Positions 56,615-64,000 of a stretch of 64,000 nucleotides of DNA are shown one piece after another. A program made the translations under genes and the position numbers. Source of the DNA: Microcoleus sp. EPA2 (lineage in GTDB: Bacteria; Cyanobacteriota; Cyanobacteriia; Cyanobacteriales; Microcoleaceae); NCBI GenBank assembly GCA_020882975.1, contig JAHRFD010000029.1, positions 1 to 64,000 on the forward strand, read 5' to 3'. The number at the start of each line of letters is the position of its first letter. Position 1 is the stretch's first letter. Under the pieces are notes generated by a model that searched no databases, was not told the DNA's origin, and was given only the letters and a program-made list of their open reading frames with translations.

Positions 56615-57715
56615 ATGTCAATCAAAAAAATCATTTCCCTAGCCTTGTTAATTTTTGTCCCCATTTCCATCCTCGCTGAGTATCTGCACTGGGGTTCCCT
56701 CACAGTTTGTATCACATCCGCTTTAGCTATCGTACCTCTGGCGATTTGGTTGAGCACTGCTACAGAAGAAGTGGCGATCGTCACTGGGCCTTCCATCGGC
56801 GGCTTACTAAATGCAATCTTCGGCAATGCTACAGAATTAATTATTGCCATAGTCGCCCTCAAAGCCGGATTAATTGACATTGTGAAAGCCAGCATTACCG
56901 GCTCAATTATCAGCAACTTGCTCTTAGTCATGGGACTTTCCATGCTTCTAGGAGGAATCCGCTACAAAGAACAGGAATTTAAACCCATTATCGCGCGGGT
57001 AAACGGTTCTACCATGACTCTAGCAGTGATTGCAATTCTACTGCCGACAATGGTCATTTATACCTCCAATGGAGTCGAACCCGCAGCGATTCAGAATCTT
57101 TCCTTAATAACTGCGATCGTCCTAATTACAGTTTACGCTCTAACTCTGCTATTTTCATTAAAAACTCACAGCTATCTTTACGAAGTTGGATTACTCGAAC
57201 TAGAGTCAGAAAATCCTCAAAATACTAAAGAGGAATCTACTACGCACAAACCGAATTTGTGGCTGTGGATAGGAGTGCTAGTTGCCTCAACTGTTGCTGT
57301 TGCTTTTGAATCAGAAATCTTTGTGGGAGTTGTGGAAGAAACTACCAAAGGATTGGGATTGACACCACTGTTTACAGGCGTGATTTTGTTGCCGATTGTG
57401 GGTGGCGCTGCGGAATATGTAACAGCGGTGGGAGTAGCACTGAAAAACAATATGGATTTATCGGTTTCTGTGGCGATGGGTTCGAGTTTGTTAGTTGCTT
57501 TGTTGGTGGCGCCAGTTTTGGTGATTATCGGATTTGTAATTCATCAGCCAATGGATTTGAACTTTAATCCTTTTGAAGTAGTGGCAGTGGCTATAGCCGT
57601 GACTATTGCGAATCTAATTAGTCTCGATGGGCGCTCTAATTGGCTCGAAGGAGTGCTGCTTTTAGCAACCTATACTCTCTTAGGAGCAGCATTTTACTTT
57701 CATCCCATTACTTGA
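56615..57715 (+). CDS. cax: Calcium/proton antiporter (CaCA family, CAX type)
   Basis: 366 residues, about eleven membrane helices in two homologous halves. The two alpha-repeat ion-binding segments are NAIFGNATELIIAIVALKAG and VGGAAEYVTAVGVALKNN, each with the essential Glu. An acidic/polar loop (about residues 190-205) divides the halves. It exports Ca2+ in exchange for H+, protecting against calcium and salt stress. Start ATG 56615. Single gene. Confidence 0.93.
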   Translation: MSIKKIISLALLIFVPISILAEYLHWGSLTVCITSALAIVPLAIWLSTATEEVAIVTGPSIGGLLNAIFGNATELIIAIVALKAGLIDIVKASITGSIISNLLLVMGLSMLLGGIRYKEQEFKPIIARVNGSTMTLAVIAILLPTMVIYTSNGVEPAAIQNLSLITAIVLITVYALTLLFSLKTHSYLYEVGLLELESENPQNTKEESTTHKPNLWLWIGVLVASTVAVAFESEIFVGVVEETTKGLGLTPLFTGVILLPIVGGAAEYVTAVGVALKNNMDLSVSVAMGSSLLVALLVAPVLVIIGFVIHQPMDLNFNPFEVVAVAIAVTIANLISLDGRSNWLEGVLLLATYTLLGAAFYFHPIT

Positions 57716-57984
57716 ACTAACAATTTTTTGGGAGGGGAAATGGGAGCATCCCGATTTTGCATAGGCGAAGCATGACCGCAGAAAATTTATTAGTGATAAC
57801 GAGAGTTTTACAGCGGTCATGCTCTACAGCCCCTACGAATATATTTGCACTCATTGAGATGCACCAGGGGGAATCCTCCGTGGTTCTCCCTTGTCCCTGG
57901 AACATAACCGATCTTGTTTGTGGTTTGTGATTCCTATTTGTTTTCTGCCCTTAATTTACAAAACAATTTTATGGCACAAAGTAA
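57716..57984. other. Gene-free spacer between convergent genes
   Basis: Contains fragments of dispersed repeats (GGGAGCATCCCG palindrome, GCGGTCATGCTCTACAGCCCCTAC-type piece in shorter form elsewhere) and no gene or clear terminator. Confidence 0.4.
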
Positions 57985-58629
57985 TTACGGACAACGACAC
58001 TCTTGAACAGGAAAACACTCTCGTCTGCAACTTCTGTTTCTGCCTTTACTGTCGCGACAATCAGAAGTATCCCGACATTCTAACTTATTATTACAAATTC
58101 GCTGACGCGGAAAAATCCCTAAATTTTGTATAGAAACTTCAGCGGTAAGTGTACCCTGTTCTATTACCTGACTATTTTCTTTAATTTCATAGGTAAACTT
58201 ATTTTCTCCCTCTAAAACCGAAAAAGTTTTTGTTTTGTGACTGTTACCCAACTTAAATCGAAAATCCTCGGAAAATTCACCTTTGTCATAATCTCTGTCT
58301 GTGTATGGATAGGGGTCAGTTTCCATCCCATCAGTCACATTTTTAATCATCACCCTTCTGTTAGGGCCGGGGGGAGTCTTGCTGGAAACAAATCGAGCGC
58401 TTTGGGAATCTGGGGAGAAGACAGTACCAGTACACTCACCTACATATTCAATGCGCTTAAATTGAATCAGATTAATATTAAAACTGTTTTCATTCTTGAC
58501 CCTAAATTTTGCTTCGCTAGTCTGCTGGGCGCTGACTGTAAAAGCTGCTATCATCAAAAAAAAAGTCCCGACTAAAAGAGCTAGGAATTTGATTTGTGGC
58601 CTCCCCGTAACAAATCGCGCGTATTTCAT
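57985..58629 (-). CDS. Exported Cys-rich hypothetical protein
   Basis: About 214 residues from ATG 58629, which has AGAGGTAGAGAG just upstream; an upstream in-frame ATG (58659) is less likely. A signal segment (FLALLVGTFFLMIAAFTVSAQ) is followed by a domain rich in beta strands, then a tail with about eight cysteines (RICNNKLECRDTSDCRD...CRRECFPVQECRC). No family recognised. The cysteine tail suggests a disulfide-stabilised secreted protein. Confidence 0.6.
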   Translation of the reverse strand: MKYARFVTGRPQIKFLALLVGTFFLMIAAFTVSAQQTSEAKFRVKNENSFNINLIQFKRIEYVGECTGTVFSPDSQSARFVSSKTPPGPNRRVMIKNVTDGMETDPYPYTDRDYDKGEFSEDFRFKLGNSHKTKTFSVLEGENKFTYEIKENSQVIEQGTLTAEVSIQNLGIFPRQRICNNKLECRDTSDCRDSKGRNRSCRRECFPVQECRCP

Positions 58630-58820
58630 CTCTCTACCTCTAATGTGAATAGATAGCATTTTGTGTAGGAGTTATTTTAACTTGAGAGCTGATTTGTTGT
58701 CAAATTAGGTTCAATAGGTTTATAGTTAGGAATTGAGTCTTTGATGCTGAATTGTGAAAGGAAGGATGGAATTTCTGACTGTGAACTTTGTCAGGAATGA
58801 AGTCCTGAGTAGGAACTTAA

Positions 58821-60506
58821 TTACCAAGTTACCCGATCGCGCCATCTCTCTAAAAGCTTGTCCCCAATCCCCTGCACCTGCGCCACGTCCTCCACAGATG
58901 TGAAAGGTTGCTGTTTCCTGGCTGCTATAATCCTCTCGGCTAACTTCGGCCCAACTCCCGGCAAAGTCTCTAATTCTGCCTGACTCGCGGTATTCAAATT
59001 AACTAATTTTTTACCAGCAGCAATTGGAAGTTTGGCTGCCACATTTCCCGCCGTCACTGTTGAAGATTTGGATGCTAATGGTACTGATTCGCACTCTTTT
59101 TTCCTAGCATCAATTCTCTGCTTGATTCGGGGAGGAATTCCCAACATTGCACCTTTGTAAAGCCGATCGAACTCCCGCTCAAAATGGGCTGCAACTACGG
59201 GATTGTCGATCGCCAATAGCGTCTCATCATTCCCATGATTTGCAGCCTCACTCCAGTTATGAGAGCCTGTAATCACCGTACTTCCATCTACAACCCCAAA
59301 TTTGTGGTGCAGGCGATCGCCCTTTGGTAACACAGGCACTCCCACCGTAGTTAGGGGTTGTTTCCAAGGGCGATTGTCCGCTTCCAACTGGCAATGTTCA
59401 ATCAAAGTCGCCCCCATCATATCCAAACCTTCACTGTAAGGGCGATAAATAAAATTAGAGTCAATTAAAGCTCGCACTGCAACTCCCCGCCTCGCCTCAA
59501 TTTCCAGAGTATTTGCTAACCGCTGAGCCGAAAAAACAAACAGTGCCAAATCCACTGACTTTTTGGCAAGTCCCAAAGTTTTATTAATTAAACTGTTAAC
59601 ACTTTTTTCCCAAGGTAATGTCTTGGAAGTCGGTGAAAATTGCACCGCCACAGTCCCATTCCCTACTCGGATTTTTTGTACTTGACGAAAGGGCTTTTTA
59701 ATGCCAAATTTACTGTCTGGTTTGCCTCCTGGTCCATCGCCCCACATGATGTTAAATTCTTGAGTAAATATTTGTGCTAATTCAGGATTTTGAATTTTTA
59801 ATAAATTGTTAGCGTTGCCACGGCTTTCTGCTGTTTTGAAATCACCATGTACATCGCTAGTTGTAAAATTAGCCGAAGTTACAATCACGGTTTTATTGTC
59901 AATAATCACAAATTTATGGTGCATCAAGCCGCTACCTTTAGAACCGTCAGCCCTATCATCTATTAAAGGAATAGCTGCATTTTTGAGAATTAGCAAAGCA
60001 TCATTTTTCTGGATTTCCTCGGCACTCAATTTCCCGTCTTTATTAGTATCTGCAAGTTGGACAAATTCCTGGTAGCGATCGCGCTCTCTTTCGGGTAATT
60101 TCCCTAACTCCGACGCGGAAAAATCGCTCCAAGGGCGACCATAGATATGTTCGACAATCAATCTCACTTTGATCCCAGAACGTTGGCGATCGGCTAAAAC
60201 TCGCGCTATACCGGGCAAGCGAAACTCCTGCACCGCTACGTCTACCGTCGATTCAGCAGTGGCGATCGCCTCCATGACCAATTTTTCCAAATCATCTCCA
60301 GGTCGAGTTTGCAGACGATAAGGCTCTGTATAACTGGAAGTGAGTGACTGATTGAAGTATACTTGCAACAAAGGGTCTTGAGGCAAGGGAGTCAGACTGG
60401 GAGAGGATTTAGGCAACTCTTGCTCTCGTTGTCCACAAGCAGCCAGACCGATTGTCAGTAACAAAAGCGAGCACAAACGCGGTAAATTATCAAAAAGTTT
60501 ATCCAC
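58821..60506 (-). CDS. Phospholipase D-like nuclease lipoprotein with EF-hand loop and ComEA-type HhH domain
   Basis: 561 residues, GTG start. The lipobox LAAC ends the signal peptide. Two HKD motifs, MHHKFVIIDNKTVIVTSANF and LHHKFGVVDGSTVITGSHNW, form the PLD active site. An EF-hand loop DTNKDGKLSAEE is inserted in the first half (about residue 155). Residues about 495-561 are two helix-hairpin-helix units (LNTASQAELETLPGVGPKLA), the DNA-binding module of ComEA. The combination suggests an envelope-anchored, calcium-responsive DNase; substrate is inferred. Confidence 0.85.
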   Translation of the reverse strand: MDKLFDNLPRLCSLLLLTIGLAACGQREQELPKSSPSLTPLPQDPLLQVYFNQSLTSSYTEPYRLQTRPGDDLEKLVMEAIATAESTVDVAVQEFRLPGIARVLADRQRSGIKVRLIVEHIYGRPWSDFSASELGKLPERERDRYQEFVQLADTNKDGKLSAEEIQKNDALLILKNAAIPLIDDRADGSKGSGLMHHKFVIIDNKTVIVTSANFTTSDVHGDFKTAESRGNANNLLKIQNPELAQIFTQEFNIMWGDGPGGKPDSKFGIKKPFRQVQKIRVGNGTVAVQFSPTSKTLPWEKSVNSLINKTLGLAKKSVDLALFVFSAQRLANTLEIEARRGVAVRALIDSNFIYRPYSEGLDMMGATLIEHCQLEADNRPWKQPLTTVGVPVLPKGDRLHHKFGVVDGSTVITGSHNWSEAANHGNDETLLAIDNPVVAAHFEREFDRLYKGAMLGIPPRIKQRIDARKKECESVPLASKSSTVTAGNVAAKLPIAAGKKLVNLNTASQAELETLPGVGPKLAERIIAARKQQPFTSVEDVAQVQGIGDKLLERWRDRVTW

Positions 60507-60697
60507 AAAAGTTTAAAAAATCTTGAGGTTATTTATTAGCTTACCGTTCAAATATATTCGATAATGTATGGTTAGAACCTATTAAATTTATGAAAGGGAA
60601 TAGATTATACGTCTTTTAAGACTGCCTCGATGCCGGAAGCATCACTGGTAGGGTAGCAGCATTCAGGGGCGTGGATCGAACCCGATACTGCTGCTTT

Positions 60698-61099
60698 ATG
60701 GCTAAAAGAAAAACACTTTTTCCGTGCGGTCACAAAGGATATGGTAAAGCGTGTCATCGCTGTACGCAAGAGTTTGCAGCACAGCAGCAGTGCGTCCAAC
60801 TGCGGGCGGAAAAACAAACCAAAAAACAGGAAAGAGAGGCTTCATTTGCCAGAGATATCATCGATCTCAGAGGTCTGCCAGATCATGTAGTTACTAAAGC
60901 ACGAGCAATTATAGCAGCTTTGGGTGAAAATAAAAATTACAGAGATTTCGGTGGCAAACGCCTGCGTCACAATCGTTTGATCGTGAGTATTCCTGTAACG
61001 CGAAACTACAGAATGCTCTGCGAAGATTGTGGGACATTCTTGATTCCCCAAAAAGTTTTGTCCCACGAAGAGTATAATGTTTGTAAACCTGGAAGTTAG
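60698..61099 (+). CDS. Small zinc-binding hypothetical protein
   Basis: About 133 residues from ATG 60698 (frame opens at 60671). An N-terminal CGHKGYGKACHRC motif and a C-terminal LCEDCGT give two metal-binding pairs. Between them is a basic coiled region and VRxLPDHVVTKARAI-like LRGLPDHVVTKARAII followed by GKRLRHNRLIVSIPV, which resembles the compact core of ParE/RelE-like or similar small proteins. A cyanobacterial family without assigned function; no partner antitoxin is seen. Confidence 0.6.
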   Translation: MAKRKTLFPCGHKGYGKACHRCTQEFAAQQQCVQLRAEKQTKKQEREASFARDIIDLRGLPDHVVTKARAIIAALGENKNYRDFGGKRLRHNRLIVSIPVTRNYRMLCEDCGTFLIPQKVLSHEEYNVCKPGS

Positions 61100-61103
61100 T
61101 TAA

Positions 61104-61150
61104 ATAACCAATAACGAATAACAAATAACCAATAACAAATAACCAATAAC
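61104..61150. repeat. Heptanucleotide tandem repeat (AATAACC/AATAACA)n
   Basis: About seven 7-nt units between the zinc-binding gene and the cysteine desulfurase gene, ending 12 bp before the latter's ATG. It therefore covers part of its translation initiation region. Confidence 0.85.
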
Positions 61151-61162
61151 TTATTTAAAGCC

Positions 61163-62332
61163 ATGCAAATTTATCTCGACTATAGCGCCACGACTCCCAC
61201 ACGCCCAGAATCAATTGATGCGATGCAAAAAGCTCTGGCTCAACAGTGGGGAAATCCTTCGAGTTTGCACGAGTGGGGACAAAGAGCCGCCACAGCTTTA
61301 GAATTAGCCAGAATGCAGGTAGCTAGCCTGATTAACGCTCTCCCAGAATCGATAATTTTTACTTCAGGTGGTACTGAATCTGACAACTTAGCCATCCTGG
61401 GAATTGCACGTCTTTATAGTACGCCACAGCACATAATTATCTCTAGCGTAGAGCATTCAGCAGTATCAGAAACCGCGCTACAACTTGAACAGTCGGGATG
61501 GGAAGTGACTCGCATACAGGTGGATAAACTTGGGCGAGTTCACCCTTGGGATTTGCAGCAGTCAGTGCGATCGAATACAGTGTTAATTTCCATTATTTAC
61601 GGACAAAGCGAAGTTGGCACGCTGCAACCAATTGAAGCATTAGGAAAGATAGCACGCGATCGCGATATCCTGTTTCATACCGATGCAGTTCAAGTTGCTG
61701 GCAGATTACCCATCGATGTCCAGAAACTTCCCGTAGACTTGCTTTCCCTTTCCAGTCACAAGCTGTATGGGCCCCAAGGTGCGGGGGCGCTTTACGTGCG
61801 TCCTGGTGTAAAATTAGCGCCCATATTGACTGGTGGTGGCCAAGAATTGAAACTGCGTTCGGGGACGCAAGCAGTGCCGATAATTGTGGGTTTTGGGGTG
61901 GCCGCGGAATTGGCATCCCAGGAGATGGATGGGGAAACTGCAAGATTAATTGAATTGCGCGATCGCCTTTTTGACGGATTAGCCCACGTACCTAGTTTAG
62001 TACCAACTGGCGATCGATACTGTAGACTTCCACACCACGTCAGTTTTTGCATTGTTTCTCCCAACTGCGACCCAGGGAAAGTGACGGGAAAAACTTTAGT
62101 AAGACAGCTCAATTTAGCGGGAATTGGCATTAGTTCCGGTTCTGCTTGTAACAGCGGAAAACTGACTCCGAGTTCGATATTATTGGCAATGGGATATAGT
62201 AAAAGCATGGCTATTGGTGGCATTCGGTTGAGTCTAGGACGGGAAACAACGGAAGCTGATATTGATTGGACTGCCAAGGCGATCGAGCAAATTTTGGATA
62301 GATTAATTCCCAAGGTAGCATTATGTAAATAA
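61163..62332 (+). CDS. Cysteine desulfurase (NifS/IscS class)
   Basis: A PLP enzyme of 389 residues that takes sulfur from L-cysteine for Fe-S clusters and thio-cofactors. PLP lysine is Lys200 in SLSSHKLYGPQG; catalytic Cys329 lies in GISSGSACNSGKLTPS, a class I loop. N-terminal YLDYSATTPTRPE is a family mark. No iscU or nifU adjoins it, so which pathway it serves is open. An AATAACC repeat stands right before its start. Confidence 0.92.
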   Translation: MQIYLDYSATTPTRPESIDAMQKALAQQWGNPSSLHEWGQRAATALELARMQVASLINALPESIIFTSGGTESDNLAILGIARLYSTPQHIIISSVEHSAVSETALQLEQSGWEVTRIQVDKLGRVHPWDLQQSVRSNTVLISIIYGQSEVGTLQPIEALGKIARDRDILFHTDAVQVAGRLPIDVQKLPVDLLSLSSHKLYGPQGAGALYVRPGVKLAPILTGGGQELKLRSGTQAVPIIVGFGVAAELASQEMDGETARLIELRDRLFDGLAHVPSLVPTGDRYCRLPHHVSFCIVSPNCDPGKVTGKTLVRQLNLAGIGISSGSACNSGKLTPSSILLAMGYSKSMAIGGIRLSLGRETTEADIDWTAKAIEQILDRLIPKVALCK

Positions 62333-62397
62333 GCTACCAATGACGTTGAAATCGTTTACAATGCTATATTATTACCAGCCAATTTGGGGAAACAGCA

Positions 62398-63156
62398 ATG
62401 GTTACACAACTGCAATCTCCCGACAAATCAAATATAATCTACCCCGACGATAACGGAGAACCCATGTCAGACAATACTGAGCAATTTCGATTGATCGTCT
62501 GGATCAAGGAAAATTCAGAACTATTGTTTGCTAATGACCCAAATGTTTTTGTGGCCGGGGACTTGCTTTGGTATCCCGTTGAAGGAAATAATAAACTTTG
62601 CCAAGCACCCGATGTGATGGTAGTTTTTGGTAGACCAAAAGGATATCGAGGTTCTTACCAACAATGGAAAGAAGATGGCATTGCGCCGCAAGTCGTGTTT
62701 GAAATTTGGTCGCCAGGAAATCGGCCTGCTCCGATGATTCAAAAGTTCAAATTTTACGAACGTTATGGTGTGGAAGAATACTATTTGTACGACCCACAAA
62801 GCTTAGAATTGACAGGATGGCAACGTCAAGCAGAACAATTAGAAGCGATCGAACAAATAGACGGTTGGATCAGTCCCAGACTGGGCGTGCGGTTCCAGTT
62901 ATCTGACAAGGGACTCGAAATGTTTGACCCCTCTGGAGAACCGTTTATGAGTTTTGTGGAACTGGCTCAATTGCGGCGAGAAGCCCAAGCACGGGCTATC
63001 GAAGCAGAGCAACTGCGACAGCAAGCAGAGCAACTGCAACAGCAAGCAGAGCAACGCGCCACCGAGACAGAAGCTTTGTTGGAACAAGAACGATCGCGAT
63101 CGCAAGCTTTAGAATCAAGACTCCGAGAAATGGGAATCGATCCAAATCAATTATGA
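62398..63156 (+). CDS. Uma2 family (DUF820) putative endonuclease with coiled-coil tail
   Basis: 252 residues. PD-(D/E)XK-like core with CQAPDVMVVFGRPKGYRGSY (metal Asp) and PQVVFEIWSPGNRPAPMIQKFKFYERYGVEEYYLYDP (two pieces; Glu and Lys). The C-terminal 55 residues are a Gln/Glu-rich coiled coil of EQLRQQAEQLQQQAEQRA type ending LREMGIDPNQL, as in many cyanobacterial members. Not closely similar to the copy at 42920. Confidence 0.85.
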   Translation: MVTQLQSPDKSNIIYPDDNGEPMSDNTEQFRLIVWIKENSELLFANDPNVFVAGDLLWYPVEGNNKLCQAPDVMVVFGRPKGYRGSYQQWKEDGIAPQVVFEIWSPGNRPAPMIQKFKFYERYGVEEYYLYDPQSLELTGWQRQAEQLEAIEQIDGWISPRLGVRFQLSDKGLEMFDPSGEPFMSFVELAQLRREAQARAIEAEQLRQQAEQLQQQAEQRATETEALLEQERSRSQALESRLREMGIDPNQL

Positions 63157-63202
63157 TGGGGCGATTGAAATCGCCGAGTCCCTTGTTTCTACACATAACC
63201 AA

Positions 63203-63265
63203 AGAAACCGGGTTTTTTCCAGAATTTTCGCCTGTAACCAAATCTGTCGCAAAAACCCGGTTTCT
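63203..63265. repeat. Inverted repeat AGAAACCGGGTTTTT/AAAAACCCGGTTTCT
   Basis: 15-bp arms separated by 33 nt, downstream of the Uma2 gene. Part of the AAACCCGG dispersed family; may end the upstream transcript. Confidence 0.65.
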
Positions 63266-63320
63266 CGTCAACGACCAATCATGATAAAATACATTCCGGT
63301 GTTATTGACAACTCTCCACA

Positions 63321-63968
63321 ATGGAAGAAAACCGCGCCCAAGCCTATCTCCAATTAATTCACAGCTTGCTGAATTGCCCCAACGGAGACGAACCGCAGAT
63401 ATTACAGGATAATTCAGAATTGTTGGATCGCGGATTTCTGGAAACTTGCGAGTTAGTAGCATCAACCTTGGCTCAACAAGGAGGGGAAAATGGTGCTAAA
63501 TTTCTGCGAAATCTGGCCCGTGAGCTAGGGCAATTCATGGATATGAATGATGACGGAAATAGCAATAACTCAGAAGTTGAAAATTTTCAAGAATATGCAA
63601 ACTTCTTCCTAGAATTATTGCAAGCAGAACAAGCTAGCAATAGCGATAGTGCAGTAATTTTTCCCATGCTCGCGGGGCGGGAACATCTCCTCAATGACAG
63701 TTTTGCCCGGACTTTAGAACAAGTTTCTTCTAAGTTACTGGACGGTGAAAATTCAGAAACAATTAGCTCAATTATTGGCATAATTGAAAGTTTGAGTGGT
63801 CATATTAGTGAATTTAGCAGCGGTAATCAAGAGAAGAATATGGAAATTGCCATTACTGGTTATCAAATAGTTTTAAGTAATCGGGAACTGGGAAGCGAAA
63901 AGTTTGCTCAAACTCAACAGAATCTGGCTACTGCTTACAGTAAGAGAATCAATGGTTCGCCGGCTTGA
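63321..63968 (+). CDS. Short protein resembling the N-terminal region of CHAT/TPR proteins, probably truncated
   Basis: 215 residues. The opening NRAQAYLQLIHSLLNCPNGDEP and following helical pairs resemble the N-terminal region of large cyanobacterial TPR proteins that end in a CHAT protease domain. The sequence ends QQNLATAYSKRINGSPA just where TPR units usually begin. A stop at 63966-63968 and another stop soon after suggest truncation or frameshift, but the window ends 32 bp later, so this cannot be settled. Confidence 0.55.
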   Translation: MEENRAQAYLQLIHSLLNCPNGDEPQILQDNSELLDRGFLETCELVASTLAQQGGENGAKFLRNLARELGQFMDMNDDGNSNNSEVENFQEYANFFLELLQAEQASNSDSAVIFPMLAGREHLLNDSFARTLEQVSSKLLDGENSETISSIIGIIESLSGHISEFSSGNQEKNMEIAITGYQIVLSNRELGSEKFAQTQQNLATAYSKRINGSPA

Positions 63969-64000
63969 CTGAACCCTCGCCCAAGTTCCTAGGCTGACTA

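Noticed and set aside
60605-60697. tRNA-like GGATCGAACCC motif upstream of the zinc-binding gene
   Set aside because: No acceptor, D or anticodon stems can be built around it on either strand.
60698-61099. Toxin-antitoxin module
   Set aside because: A ParE/RelE-like look of the core is vague, and no small partner gene adjoins it.

Overview
The window comes from a filamentous, non-heterocystous-looking cyanobacterium of the Oscillatoria/Microcoleus type. This is an inference from gene content: a phycobilin lyase (cpcT), sulfolipid synthesis (sqdB, sqdX), tocopherol cyclase, a cytochrome b6f small subunit (petL), GUN4, system II cytochrome c maturation (ccs1/ccdA), very many GCGATCGC (HIP1) sites, and heptanucleotide tandem repeats (STRR) plus dispersed palindromes between genes. 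No genus can be proven from the sequence alone.

Layout. 1-8.1 kb: the 3' end of an IS200/IS605-type tnpB with its right-end hairpin, a chain of hairpins, ccs1 and ccdA, pentapeptide and TPR proteins, a cyclophilin fused to RTX calcium repeats, a periplasmic peroxiredoxin, PsiE, and a decayed tnpB element. 8.1-18.6 kb: sodB, clpS, an exported cupredoxin, tocopherol cyclase, an FMN-binding oxidase-like protein, cysE, PBP2, DUF3352, an Rpn-like protein with a REEG repeat, and a pentapeptide membrane protein. 18.6-31.3 kb: purL (interrupted in frame by dispersed repeats), hemE, an epimerase, a B12 radical SAM enzyme, a Rieske oxygenase, folP, a stomatin-like protein, TPR, aroB and the tiny petL. 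31.5-41.5 kb: KTSC, cpcT, sqdB, sqdX, a tnpB fragment, a GAF-GAF-PAS adenylate cyclase, a receiver-kinase and a GUN4 protein with a zinc ribbon. 41.6-49.5 kb: tRNA-Arg(CCU) split by a group I intron, YdcF, Uma2, and a compact minus-strand operon wHTH - AAA+ ATPase - PD-(D/E)XK nuclease; then a strong promoter with a folded leader ahead of a rhodanese-like protein lacking its catalytic cysteine, and a Nudix hydrolase. 49.5-64 kb: an exported metzincin, secG-gpmI, a proline-rich lipoprotein, two exported MORN proteins, a Ca2+/H+ antiporter, a Cys-rich exported protein, a PLD nuclease lipoprotein with EF-hand and HhH domains, a zinc-binding small protein, cysteine desulfurase, a second Uma2, and a short protein resembling the N-terminus of CHAT/TPR proteins.

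Most genes are single housekeeping or photosynthesis-linked units typical of cyanobacterial chromosomes, where operons are short. The clearest functional groups are ccs1+ccdA (cytochrome c haem attachment), sqdB+sqdX (sulfoquinovosyl diacylglycerol) with cpcT just upstream, and the wHTH/ATPase/nuclease trio, which I do not recognise as a named system and which is the best candidate here for an undescribed, possibly defensive, system. Also worth a look are the in-frame repeat array in purL, the split tRNA, the cyclophilin-RTX fusion and the structured leader at 48.1 kb.
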